Shown one piece after another: positions 12,001-22,045 of a stretch of DNA of 64,000 nt. A program made the position numbers and the translations under genes. How positions within the stretch are numbered: the first letter of the stretch is position 1; every line of letters begins with the position of its first letter. This stretch comes from Cytidiella melzeri. Its lineage: Eukaryota > Basidiomycota > Agaricomycetes > Polyporales > Irpicaceae. The notes under the pieces were generated by a model. The model worked only from the letters and a program-made list of their open reading frames with translations, did not search any database and had not been told where the DNA came from. The DNA lies in NCBI GenBank assembly GCA_022592445.1, contig JABYQR010000086.1:1-64000 (forward strand), in the 5' to 3' direction.

Positions 12001-14146
12001 GCTGTGACCGCGTCACAAATATCTGGCGGGGCTTAGCGTCCATCATATCAGGATGCTGTGCATACGCGCATTCCGTGGCCAGCATTTTCATGACCATCAC
12101 CGAAGTTTTGCTATCATCGTAAGTGACAAAGTCAGCTGTTACCGCAGAAGGACATACCCGGTGCCGCTGCGCCCCAGAACGTAACACGATCCTGTATAAT
12201 CAAGCATTTTCTGCTCTTGAGGTCTGAAACAATATTTTCTCCTTATAAAGAACTACTCTCTTATGTGAAATTACGTGGCACGTACGATAATTCGAACGCT
12301 TGAAAGACGTCCTCATCGTCCTGTATAGCTACAGAAGAGTAAGCCGTGTTGGTCAACAAACATACTAAATCAATTCACCTTGTAGAACGTTCTAAAGCCA
12401 AGGAATCAAGTAACAATTTATCCGCGAGATGTTGTTGTTCTTACCTGTGAGAGGTCGACGAACTTATTGATACTGGTAGCGGAAACCTTCAGCACAACGA
12501 CGGAAATAGAGCAATGTATATGGACGCGTACGTCAGTAGCGACCGCATCTGCGGTATCTTGATCAACGTGCTGCATATGATGACGAAAAGATAAAAGCTC
12601 ACTTCATCGGCGTATTGGGCAGATTTGCCTTGAACCCCATTCAATGGCGATACAGTAGCTCTTGAGGCAATACCATGTGAGTCTTGTGCTTGCTCACGCC
12701 GTGCAGCAATGTGTTCAGCGAACTCTGTTAGAAATTTGACCCTGAGTGCAGACGTATCATAGACTCCGAAGAGTCGCAAAACTATACAGCTAGATAAGTC
12801 TTCATCTGTATCTGCCATTGGCCTTCGCACCTTCGTCTGTACCCTAAAATATCGACGTTCTCAGTTCCGAAAGAAGACTCAACTTTTTGCGGCAATTACC
12901 TGATATTGTAGGGAAGGGGCCTGATCCTCGCAATACTAAAGCATAAGATGATTAGAAACCCGCACTCGACGCTCAAACTGAAAACCATACGACGACGACA
13001 CGACGCTTCGGAACTTTTGCACCAAAGATTGTGACGCTACCGCTCGTGGCTAGAACGTCGACCTGCGCTTCTGGCAACTCATTCGTCGAAAGGGATCTGC
13101 ACAGCACCCATTGTTTGCTCAGGTACACCATGTAAAGGATAAGCACAAACCGCAGAGCTGCAAGAATCGAAGAGTACAGGCTTGGTTTCGTCCGTGCCTT
13201 CCTCAAATTACGGATCATCCGCGAGGACATCAGGATTCGCCGATCGCCAAAGCCTTCGACAGCGTCGAGGACAAGTGCCGCTTTCTTGCTGGAGAAGCTT
13301 GCCACAGCGCCAGTACCCTCGCGGTGTCGAACAGTCGCCCCATCAACAGCGTCTGCCGCTGGCAGTTTCACGAAGAATTGCTTCGTGATGATCTGACCCA
13401 GCTGTTTATCGTCTCGAAGACGACCGAGAAAAAACTAGCGGCAGAATTCAGCAGAACACTCGAGCTTGAGACTTCTACTTACCGCGAAATTCGTTTTGAG
13501 CGACCTCAATAGATGGTCCGCAGTGGTGTAAGCTTCGCGTACGGTTTTAGGGCATTCGTCGTTCAGCTTCTCAAATAGCGAGTCATCGACCACTATGGCT
13601 CTATGTCCGTCTAGGCGAGAACGATTGAGGTGGCCCGCCAGGTTGCCGAGGGCGATGTAGATGGCATCCAGGGCATGATGGATCAAGACGATGCTTGCGC
13701 TGCAGTCACGACACTGCGTTTCCACAACTTCGCTAGGATATTCAGCCAGCGACGAAAAGAATTCGCCAAGCCGATGGAGAAGTCGTTTTGACAGCGAAGT
13801 CTGGTACTTGAAAAGATCCGTCTCCGGAAATTGAGTTTTCAACGCGCGAACGAGCTGTGCAAAGGTGCTTTCTCGCAAACCTACACAAGAAAGTTGCTGT
13901 GGCGACATCCACCACGCAAAACAGCAACAGTGACTCACCTGAGAAAATAACCTCGAAAAGGCCGTGGCCAGCGCAAATCTCTTCAACTAGTCCGACGAGG
14001 TTCACCCCAGGCTCTTCAAACTTGCGCTCAACCTCTTCGAAAGCAGCCGCGAGGTCGTTCTTGGTCTGGACGGCTGTCGAGTCGAAGAGCGCTGTTATTT
14101 TTGCAGTACTCCTGCGCGTGTACACGATTTCCTTCATGTCCTCCAT
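6071..14146 (-). CDS. Very large SF1 UvrD-like helicase with TPR-like region (TRANK1-like)
   Basis: One long, multi-intron gene. Helicase motifs appear in order: Walker A GRSGTGKTS, split by a 47 bp intron (12,111-12,157); DEAQD at about 11,077-11,096; GDTAQT at about 10,944-10,961; and motif VI VACTRAKSRLWIIDTSS at about 9,895-9,945. N-terminal to these lies an alpha-helical region with no clear domain (12,490-14,146, start MEDMKEIVYTRRS). C-terminal is a TPR-like helical stretch (9,241-9,816, for example ARKAFYNAGLYHEAAVASAY) and a leucine-rich tail ending at 6071. Comparable Agaricomycete proteins are annotated as UvrD-like helicases or TPR and ankyrin repeat-containing protein 1; I see no ankyrin repeats here. 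Motifs are intact, so ATPase activity is likely. Substrate and role are unknown. An upstream exon beyond 14,146 cannot be excluded. Confidence 0.85.
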
Positions 14147-14617
14147 GTTGTGAGAGAGATGTGAGGGCGAAAGGATGACAACAGCAACGAAAGGCCAAGA
14201 CCTCAAACCTTATACAGGGCTTGCCTCGTGCATGGAATTTCGAGAAATCTTGGATGCGGCGCCGCAAAAAAAAAACTGCTGCGCCATCCCGCGTTCTCAT
14301 GCCATGGATCTAGGAATAGAAAAAGCAGAGACTTACTTTGGGCGTAACTCATGACGACGCCGAATAATGCGACGGTCCTCCTAAAATCAGAATATTATCG
14401 ACCCGCATGGATTGGTGATATCTTCAGGAATGAACCGAACAGATCCCCGCCTGCCGCTCACGAGAACGTGGGCGGGAGGTGGGGATATGGGTCATCAAGA
14501 AGATATTAAGTGTGACATATGGGTCGTACATTGCGGAGTCCCGGTCCAGGAAACGAGCATAGATTTCATACAAATACCAATGATCAACAGCCTCGTTATG
14601 TTATGAGCCAAGCCTTA
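14147..14617. other. Short intergenic region
   Basis: This is the promoter side of the large helicase and the 3' side of the SMN-like gene. A run of A lies near 14,265-14,275. No further gene is supported. Confidence 0.5.
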
Positions 14618-15587
14618 TCACCTTTGCGTTGAGACAAGGTCAGCTGAGTCATCTTCAACGCCGCCCTCACCGTCAACATCATCAACAAGCTCTTCGGCTG
14701 CATCTGTTGAAGCATTAATTTGTTGATTGCTGTGGCTCTGCAAACATTCGCGTAAATATCTGGTCACGAACACGACGCCAAACACGCACATGATACACAG
14801 CAGTCCAATACCCGGCCCAGTAAGTGGCGGATAGAGCTTTTGCGAAAGCTTCATCTTGGCCCACAGTTGAATGTAACGAGTTCGGAGCAAGATAATGAGC
14901 ATAGTCCGGCTCCGAACCCACGGGTAAAGCAGGCTGGGTGGCCCCTGCAAGTGAGGGGTCGTGCGTAGGCACAAAAGTGTCGAAGTCAATCGGACCGGTG
15001 TTCTCTTCAGCTGTAGCCTTCAAAGCTGTCGCAGCAGGGGTTTTACCATTTGTTTCCTTTTGTGGAGGCGGAGGTATGTTATACCATCTAAGTGTGTCAT
15101 TCAGTTTCAACACTATACGACACAGACAAGTGATGAACGCACAGAGACGACTTCTTAACGGGTTCGCTCTTCCAATCCTTGTTCTTTCCATGATATGCCT
15201 GAGAAAATTCAATACCGTCAGTACTTCTGATCAGAATAACCAAAAAAACCGAACCTCGTATTCCGCAGTGGCCGAGTTCCAAGCCTCGATGAGGGCAGAG
15301 TCGTCCCAAATATCCTCCTGCGTCAGCTCACGGCTCTCTTCCTCTTCCTCCTCGTAGTCCATCTCGTCTGCAGCACTACCAGACACGTTTACACCGTAGT
15401 CAATCACCTGTGCGTTTGTGCCTGGGTCATCCCAATGCTGCTGTACGCGTTTCTGAGAGGCCTTTTGTGGCGAAGTTCTTCGCTTTTTAGCAGGTGGTTG
15501 GTTTGTGGAGGGAAGAGGCGGACCTAACTGTGTCGGAGCATCATTCTGAGGGGCAGCTATGTCGTCGTATGAAACCACTGGCCGCAT
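14618..15587 (-). CDS. smn1: Survival motor neuron-like protein (SMN/Smn1)
   Basis: SMN assembles Sm cores on spliceosomal snRNAs together with Gemin2. The N-terminal Gemin2-binding helix is clear (EDIWDDSALIEAWNSATAEY), following an acidic run and a basic KKRRTSPQKASQKR segment. Near the C-terminus is a YG-box-like oligomerisation helix (AKALSATYWAGYWTAVYH). A short proline run (NIPPPP) sits between them. I see no Tudor domain, as in the small S. pombe Smn1. Three introns fit: one after TAEYE, one within KKSSL-WYN, and one after AVYH. The last is uncertain; without it the protein would end at 14,715 rather than 14,618. Identification is by motif recall and is fairly secure because both diagnostic ends are present. 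Confidence 0.82.
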
Positions 15588-15843
15588 CCTGGTTCCAGCG
15601 AGTGTAGAACGTGGTAAAGGACAAAGTGACTGGAGGTAGTTAAGCGCTGGATATGATGGCCTAGTATGTACACCACAGATTCGCTTTCTTCAGCTTGAGG
15701 CAACGTTATGAAGCTCACTAAGCAATGCGCAAACAACTCGTATTATTGGAGACAGCCAGATACACAGCCATTGAAGAATGTTACTGCGACTCATACTCTA
15801 GTAGTATGACCCACCAAAGTTATGAAATACTTGCCCTCTCATA

Positions 15844-18575
15844 TCAGGCATCATCAACTGTCTTCATCTCGACCCAAAGCCCGCCCTGCCCACTGTCAGC
15901 AAACCTATTCACCCTCATCAACAGCAGCCAGATGACACATACCGCAACATACATCGTCAAGTGCCCTCTGATAACGGCCTTGTCCTTACCGTTTGAAAAC
16001 TTGGATTGGGCCCAACCGGGCTGAGGGACCGCCTCCGGGTGAACTTCTTGAACGAGCCTGATTTCCACGACTTGTTGGAGCAGGCGTATAAGCATGAAGG
16101 ATATTTCGTTATACGCGAACTAGATAGAATGATGTCCTCAATTATAACTGATCGGTGTGTCTGAATTTCTTTTGGCAATACCTGTTGTCCAAGACAGATC
16201 CGAGGGCCGGCGTTGAACGGTAGGAAGATAAAGGGGTTCGGTGTAACATATTTCGCCAGCCGTTCGTCGAGGAATCTATCAGGGTCGAACTCGAGTGCTG
16301 TCCAAACCATCCTGAGTTAGTATTCTATGAAAAATGATAACCATCAACTGAGCAAGTCCGTACCGTCTGGACCCCAGAGATCCTTTCGCCGGTGAATTAT
16401 GAAGGTGTTGTAGAACACCCTGAAGAAAGGATAGTAGGCCAAATAAAGAATCAATAACAGGGAATTTAGTTACCGCGTATTTCCCGGTATGAACAGCGGC
16501 TTTCCTCCAGGTGTGGGTGAAGGCCATACGGTATCGTTTTTGGTAAATCTGTGCGTGCGTGTGGGCTTGATAATGGACGAGTATCGACGGCGGTTACTTA
16601 CCGAGAATTGAAGGGGCTGGACGCAAATGTTTGATGAAAGTGTTAGCTCGCACACTCCGACAGATGTCAAGATCTACCGTAAGTACTCACACGGGTGGAT
16701 AGAGACGCAGAACCTCTATATGAAGCATGGCTTATTGAGATCACGTATCGGCGAAAAAAGAGGAAACCGACCATCGATGAATGCACGCAGATATTTCATC
16801 TCTTTGATGTCCTCGTACGTAGGACGGCCTGTGCCAACAGCGGAGAGTACTTCCTCGCGAAGCCGACGAAGAACATCGGGGTGTTGTGACAGGTTGTATA
16901 TGCACATTGTAAGAGTGATAGCGGTCTGTAAAGAAGTTAAGCACAACAAAAGTGTTATTCCATTCAGAGAACGTACAGTGTCACGTCCAGCCAGCAGAAT
17001 GTTCACCGTCTCATCCCGAATAACCTTATAGTCTATATGCGTTATCAGCATGGTTCACCTAAAGTACGTGCACAACACTCGCACCGTCGGTAGAATTGAC
17101 AAGATGTTGTAGCATAGTCTCATCCTGTGGAGTGATACTAGACTCGCTGCCCTTGTTGTGACGTTTCTTACTCATAGCTTCCTGCAGCAGCGGCTCGATA
17201 AATTCATCCATCGTCTCGATATGCTCGTCAACCTTGTTCCGCCAAAATTCCCACAACGGCCAAGCGTAGGTCAAACTAGACCGTCTAGACGACAGCTCTT
17301 GCGCTCGGAGGAACGACCTAGCGAACCGGTTTGCTGGGTGGTCGGCGTTTGATTGAGTATCCGCGAGACCGCTGGTCGAAGGATAGGGCAAGGGTGCCTC
17401 AAGTGACATCAAGTCCTTGCCGAATAGAAACTCCGTAGCTGAGTCTAGAGTGAATCTTGCTACGAGATCCTGAGCAAGTACCACCGTTGCTTCAGCACGC
17501 ATGTTTGACATAAGCTGCCACCAACACACCTGAAAATCGACCGCATGTCCTTCTTGCATGCGTTTCTTGATGAGCTTAATGACCTGCGTCGCGTGCCTGA
17601 GGGGTCTCAGTTCGCCGGCTTGTAAACTAATCGCAACAAATTGCACTTGCCTGTCAAAAACATCAAAGTGCGATATCCTTTCTTTGCTGAAAAATGGCCG
17701 GCTAATGTTGCGGTGGAATCTAGACAATGATATCTTGTAATCAGTGAAATTGCAATTCCAACTTCTCAGTGGGACTAACTTCCACAAATCGCCTTGAAGA
17801 GGGCGTGAGACTAAAGGTGTGGATTAATGTGAGTAGGCTACTCACCGTCGGCGACAAACACGCCTGTGCCAAGCAATGATCGCATTTGCTCTCGGACCGC
17901 TGAGCCTACAGTCGCGTGAGTCAACTCTCTCTGTAGTGGTATGTAGATTGTAATTCACCTTTCTCGTAATTGTCAAAGTCTGTCGCCAGCATTGCCTACG
18001 AGCAGAGTCAATCGTCTCTGTCAATTCAAGGATCATTGGCAGGGAAATTATGCACCTTCACAAACGCCGGTTCCGTGGTGACCATCTAAATTTAGACGTC
18101 AGTCCTGTGGCATGCAGCTCGACTTCACTAGTACATACAGGGTCTTGCCACAGTATCGAAATTCTATACGTATAGCCATATTCCATGACCTGTTCCATAT
18201 ACCGATAGCCTGAGAAATCAATGCTACGTGAGACGAGACCATAGAAGACTCCACACGCCACTTACTGAGGTAGCGCTTCTCCCTGTCCTCTAACAATTCA
18301 CGAACCAAGTCCAATCCTCCAGGCATTTTGTAGTCCACCATGGGTGGCATGACTGCACCTGCCGCCATCGCCCTTCGCTGAGCGCACCATCTCGGCCAAT
18401 AGGTGCTCAGGGTGAGCGAAAGGGGCCATGACCAGAGGCAGACCACGACGACCACAGTCGTTGGAATGTCGAGCAACTGTCCAATGGCCCTGCTGATGAG
18501 ATACGCAGACACGGGCGGTGCAAGCAAGAACGGCAGTCGAGGTAACAGAAACTCGATACCTGGGGGAAGGGGCAT
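15844..18575 (-). CDS. Cytochrome P450, CYP63-like
   Basis: Heme-thiolate monooxygenase. It begins [20 protein letters not shown] at 18575 and has hydrophobic N-terminal segments typical of ER anchoring. Landmarks are [20 protein letters not shown] (near 18,290-18,350), an I-helix [10 protein letters not shown] (about 16,975-17,005), an ExxR helix EVLRLYPPV (about 16,690-16,720), and the heme loop [15 protein letters not shown] (about 16,190-16,240). The tail ends HLTMYVA-GGLWVEM after a short intron. The N-terminal pattern and [12 protein letters not shown] loop resemble the CYP63 family known from white-rot fungi, which oxidise alkanes and aromatics; substrate here is unknown. Many short introns interrupt it. 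A retrotransposon lies 339 bp upstream of the start. Confidence 0.9.
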
Positions 18576-18913
18576 GGTAGGAATCTTGTTTGGTAGAATA
18601 TAGATGTACGGTCTGGCATCATATATCCCTCGCAGCGTCCACTTCTATGACTGTAGCGACCCGAGCTTCGGGCACACTATTCGCCGGCGAGTTACACACT
18701 AAAATTGATTAAAACGCTGCGAACGTTGTTTCAGCTTTCGGTGACAAAACAGCGAAAATTTGTAACAGGCCAGACACCATTTTTAGGTGCCAATCATGAT
18801 AGCAGGGATAATCTCTTGATCTCTTCGACCCGAGGTAGCGTGGCTTACAGGGTTGTTCCGCCTGAGCCAGGTTGAATGTCTCGATGTACTTACGGTTCAT
18901 TGGAAACAAATAT
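18576..18913. promoter_or_regulatory. P450 promoter side, cut off by the retrotransposon
   Basis: The 338 bp between the P450 start and the element's left LTR hold no gene. It presumably carries the proximal promoter. Sequence beyond 24,073 would have been adjacent before insertion. Confidence 0.5.
18909..18913. repeat. Target-site duplication, left copy (AATAT)
   Basis: AATAT immediately before the left LTR is matched by AATAT at 24,074-24,078 after the right LTR. Five bases is the usual copia duplication length. Confidence 0.93.
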
Positions 18914-19128
18914 TGTCAGAATAAACAGTCTGGCACAGGGTAAGCAATAGATGCTATTGTTTGAGCATAGGCAGCGTACCTGGCACAGGGTAAGCAATAG
19001 ATGCTGACCCCTGTGCCGGTCGTGGCCGTTTTATACATTTGATGCGGATGTCCGTGTATGGTAACCGCCATCACCGAGCCTTCCGCCTCTTTCCTAATCC
19101 GTCTCCTTAGGCGGGTCATCACTTGACA
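18914..19128 (-). repeat. Left LTR (3' LTR of the element)
   Basis: A 215 bp direct repeat of 23,859-24,073. It contains two copies of a 26 bp repeat (18,930-18,955 and 18,980-19,005), a GC-rich inverted repeat following the second copy, and a minus-strand TATAAAA at 19,029-19,035. Confidence 0.95.
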
Positions 19129-21030
19129 CCCCCCCTTGACCCGCTAACACTCCTAGCATCTCCATCCCTCGCGTGTGTAGAATACGAGTTAACGGTTTTG
19201 TGAATATATCCGCCTTGTTCTCAGTTCCAGCTACTCGTGTGACTGCGATTTTCCCTTCGTTGACGCTATTCCTGATGAAGTGAGCGCGTATGTCGATGTG
19301 CTTCATGCGTGTGTGGCCGTGAGGGTCATGCGTGCAGGCAATTGTGCCGTTATTGTCACAGTATAGTTTTGTAGCCTCTGATTGCGGGAATCCAAGTTCT
19401 TCTAGTAGTTGACGCATCCATATGATTTGACATGCGGCGTGTGAACATGCAATGTACTCGGCTTCGCAGGACGATAAGGCGACTACAGCTTGCTGTTTCG
19501 AGCTCCATGCGACCGGTGAACGATAGACTATCATCACATATCCAGAGATGGACTTTCTCCCTTCGCCAGAACCCCAGTCAGAGTCCGTGAATCCGTGGAA
19601 CAGTGGATACGCTGGGTCGAGGTTTCCGAACGTCAGTCCTAGAGAACGAGTGCCTTGTAAGTATCGTAGGAGGTGCTTGGCTGCTGCCCAGTGGGTGTGT
19701 CCGTAGCATGACATAAATTTGGCAAGTTCGCGCACTGCATAGGCAATGTCCGGTCTTGTGGTAGTAGCGAGATACATGACCTTCCCGACAAGAACACAGT
19801 ACGGGAGATCTTTGACCTCGTCGCGGTCTACTGGAGTTTTAGATGCATCTTCTCGCGACAATGAAACCTTGGGTGGCAGTGGCGTTGTGGCCGCGTTACT
19901 GTACTCCATACCGAAAAGACGTAGAATGGATATCGTGTATGTCTCCTGCGAAAGGAGGATCGAACATCGCTGTCGATTTCTGGTGACTTTGCAGCCAAGT
20001 AACCACTCAACTTCGCCGTTGTCTGTGATATCGAAGAGGTGCTTGAGGCCTTGCGTCACTGAGTCAGATTCGGCTGAGGAAGAAGTGGCCAACAGTATGT
20101 CGTCGACACTGGTCGCAGACAGAGCTTTGGCACCGTTGACGTCCCGTACATGGACGCTCCAATCCGATTCGCATCTTCGGAAGCCTAGCGTCTGATATTT
20201 TTCGTTGAACTCGAGGTACCACGAGCGACCTGCTTGCTTCAGGCCGTATAGACCTTTGAGCAGACGCCAATAACCGGGTCCTGCGATCGACGGCTTCTTC
20301 ATGTAAATCTCCTCAGTGAGCGGTCCGTTCAGAAAAGCCGTCTTGATGTCGATGTGGCGAAGATGGAGGTCGTGATGTGCAGCAATGGCGAGAATTGTTC
20401 TAATTGAGTCCCATCGGGCTACCGGGGCAAATGTGAAGTTGAAGTCTTGCCCAGGGATTTGTGTGAAGCCCTTGGCCACAAGTCGCGCTTTGAATCTTGC
20501 AATGTGTCCGTCGGCATTGCGTTTAAGATGGAGGACCCACTTGGAGTCCACAGGTTTTCTTCCGGGTGGTACGTCCTTCACTTCCTCGTATACGCCCTTT
20601 ACTCGTAATGCCTCAAGTTCCTCATGAATGGCGGCCAACCACTCCTCCCAGTACTTGCTCCGTTCCGCCTCTGAGACGGATCTTGGATCCTGTTCGCTAA
20701 CGTCGTCGATAGGTGTCGTCGCATTGGCATATGTGTCTGGGTAGAACTCAATCTCATCGCTTTCGATTTCAGTGGTGTTGTAGGCTGCGTTGAGGGCAAC
20801 TTTGCGATTCGCAACGAACCCCCCCTTGTCCGAATACGCGCTGTTGTTCATTCTGTAACGCAACGGTAATGTAATTCTACGACGACCTGTGGATATTGTA
20901 TGAGTGTAGGGTACATATTGTCTCTGCAGGAGACGTACCGATGGTCTCTGACGGAGATCCATCAAGCCCCTGGGGGGTGCGTAGTTCCTCGGGAACAGCC
21001 TCAGTGGATGGCTGGGCCATCGACAATTCT
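19094..21030 (-). CDS. pol: Copia pol, reverse transcriptase and RNase H part
   Basis: Downstream part of the polyprotein, taken from the acceptor of apparent intron 1 (21,031-21,081). Apparent intron 2 (20,887-20,938) lies inside this span. After that intron it reads GRRRITLPLRYRMNNSAYSD, then the copia RT domain: KWVLHLKRNADGHIARFKAR, HIDIKTAFLNGPLTEEIYM, GLYGLKQAGRSWY and SVDDILLA. RNase H follows (GFTDSDWGSGEGRKSISGYV; SSCEAEYIA; DNNGTIACTHDPHGHTRMKH). The catalytic box reads S-V-D-D where most copia elements have Y/F-V-D-D. The frame remains open without splicing up to an ATG at 21,148, but the linker then reads in a different frame from integrase. Stop at 19,094 lies inside the LTR. Confidence 0.9.
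19129..19137 (-). promoter_or_regulatory. Polypurine tract
   Basis: On the minus strand this reads AAGGGGGGG and directly adjoins the 3' LTR, the expected place for plus-strand DNA priming. Confidence 0.8.
20887..20938 (-). other. Apparent spliceosomal intron 2 in pol (52 bp)
   Basis: Minus-strand donor GTACGT at 20,938 and acceptor CCACAG at 20,887. Removing 52 bases changes frame and joins DGSPSETI to GRRRITLPLRY, linking the integrase-side frame to the RT frame. Unspliced, the integrase-side frame meets TAG just past the acceptor. Size and splice sites match host introns in this window. Branch site is weak. Confidence 0.7.
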
Positions 21031-21081
21031 CTGTAGGAGAAGAGTCAGGTTGAGGGTGCGTCACTGGACGGTGGGACGTAC
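21031..21081 (-). other. Apparent spliceosomal intron 1 in pol (51 bp)
   Basis: Minus-strand donor GTACGT at 21,081, a CTGAC branch-like site, a pyrimidine stretch and acceptor CCTACAG at 21,031. The length is a multiple of three, and the intron contains an in-frame TGA that ends integrase unless spliced. Splicing joins DATALSK to ELSMAQPSTEAVPEEL. Confidence 0.72.
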
Positions 21082-22045
21082 TTGGACAATGCTGTGGCAT
21101 CGCCATTACGTTCGCGGTAGCGAGCGTCGTTGTCAACCGCGAAGTCATCCCACATGGGACTGAGCGGCGATGTAGGGTTGGACGCGGTGTGCGTGCTGGT
21201 CATGTTGTCGTCGTCTAGGAAGGTGACATCCCTTCGTGAGCGTACAACACGTGCGTTTGGGAACCAAATGAGGTATCCTTTTGTGTCTTGTGCATACCCA
21301 ACAAAACAGCCTTCTTCGCCACGCGGTTGCATCTTATTGAGTGAGTCTGCATCCATTCGGCGCGAGATGACTTGTGAGCCGAATATGCGGAAGTGTGATA
21401 TGTCGGGATTGCGCTTGTGCCAGATGTGATACGGTGTGGTGTTCGGTGGGAGCGCGGACGTGGAGAGCCTGTTGAGAATGTGGCAGGCGCACTGTACTGC
21501 AAGTGGCCAGAAGAATTCGGAGAGGCCGCTGTCGATGAGCATGGCCCTGGCCATCGACGCAAGGGTCCAGTTGGACCTTTCAGCAACGCCGTTTTGTGGG
21601 GATGCGTCAGGGACGGTCTTCTCGAAAGTGATCCCCTCCTTTTCGCAGTAGATACGAAATTCGCCCTGTACGAGTTCGGGCGCATTGTCTACGCGGAGAA
21701 CTGCGACCTTTTCGCCCGTGAAGCGTTCCGCGGCCGTTTTCCATTTTGCGAATTCCGTCAGAGCGTCAGAGCGTAATTTTAAGAAAAGGGGAGTTCTCCA
21801 CCTTGAGTTGTCATCGACACAGGGCAGAAAATATTTGATACCGCCATATCCAACAGGAAAAGGGCCGCATATGTCAATGTGTATGCGGAACAGAGGGCGA
21901 TTGGCTCGGGAGGTGGTGAACTTCGGAAATGGTAATCGTTTGATGTTCGCGCGCGCGCAGGCCTCGCAAGTGTGTGTCGTAGTTGAGCCAGGCGTGATGC
22001 GGATACCGGACGTGGTAGTTGCTAGCCGTTTTACGCCCACATGGC
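21082..22045 (-). CDS. Copia pol, integrase part
   Basis: The span begins just below the last base of the gag stop codon. The integrase frame is open a little further upstream, overlapping gag by a few tens of bases. It encodes the zinc-binding HRLLGHVGVKR...CEACARANIKR region (His residues just upstream in the overlap), then the catalytic core: RIHIDICGPFPVGYGGIKYF (first Asp), RVDNAPELVQGEF (second Asp) and PQNGVAERSNWTLASMARAM (Glu). The C-terminal region has YHIWHKRNPDISHFRIFGS and DVTFLDDDNM. It is offset by -1 from gag-protease. If intron 1 is retained, translation stops at 21,045. D-D-E residues all look present. Confidence 0.9.

Noticed and set aside
12973..14300. N-terminal part of the large helicase as a separate gene
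   Set aside because: Minus-strand coding continues through it towards the Walker A exon with short introns and no promoter-sized gap, so one gene is favoured, though not proven.
15231..15357. Alternative plus-strand frame across the SMN-like gene
   Set aside because: Its poly-Ser end is the antisense of the acidic run in the SMN-like protein.
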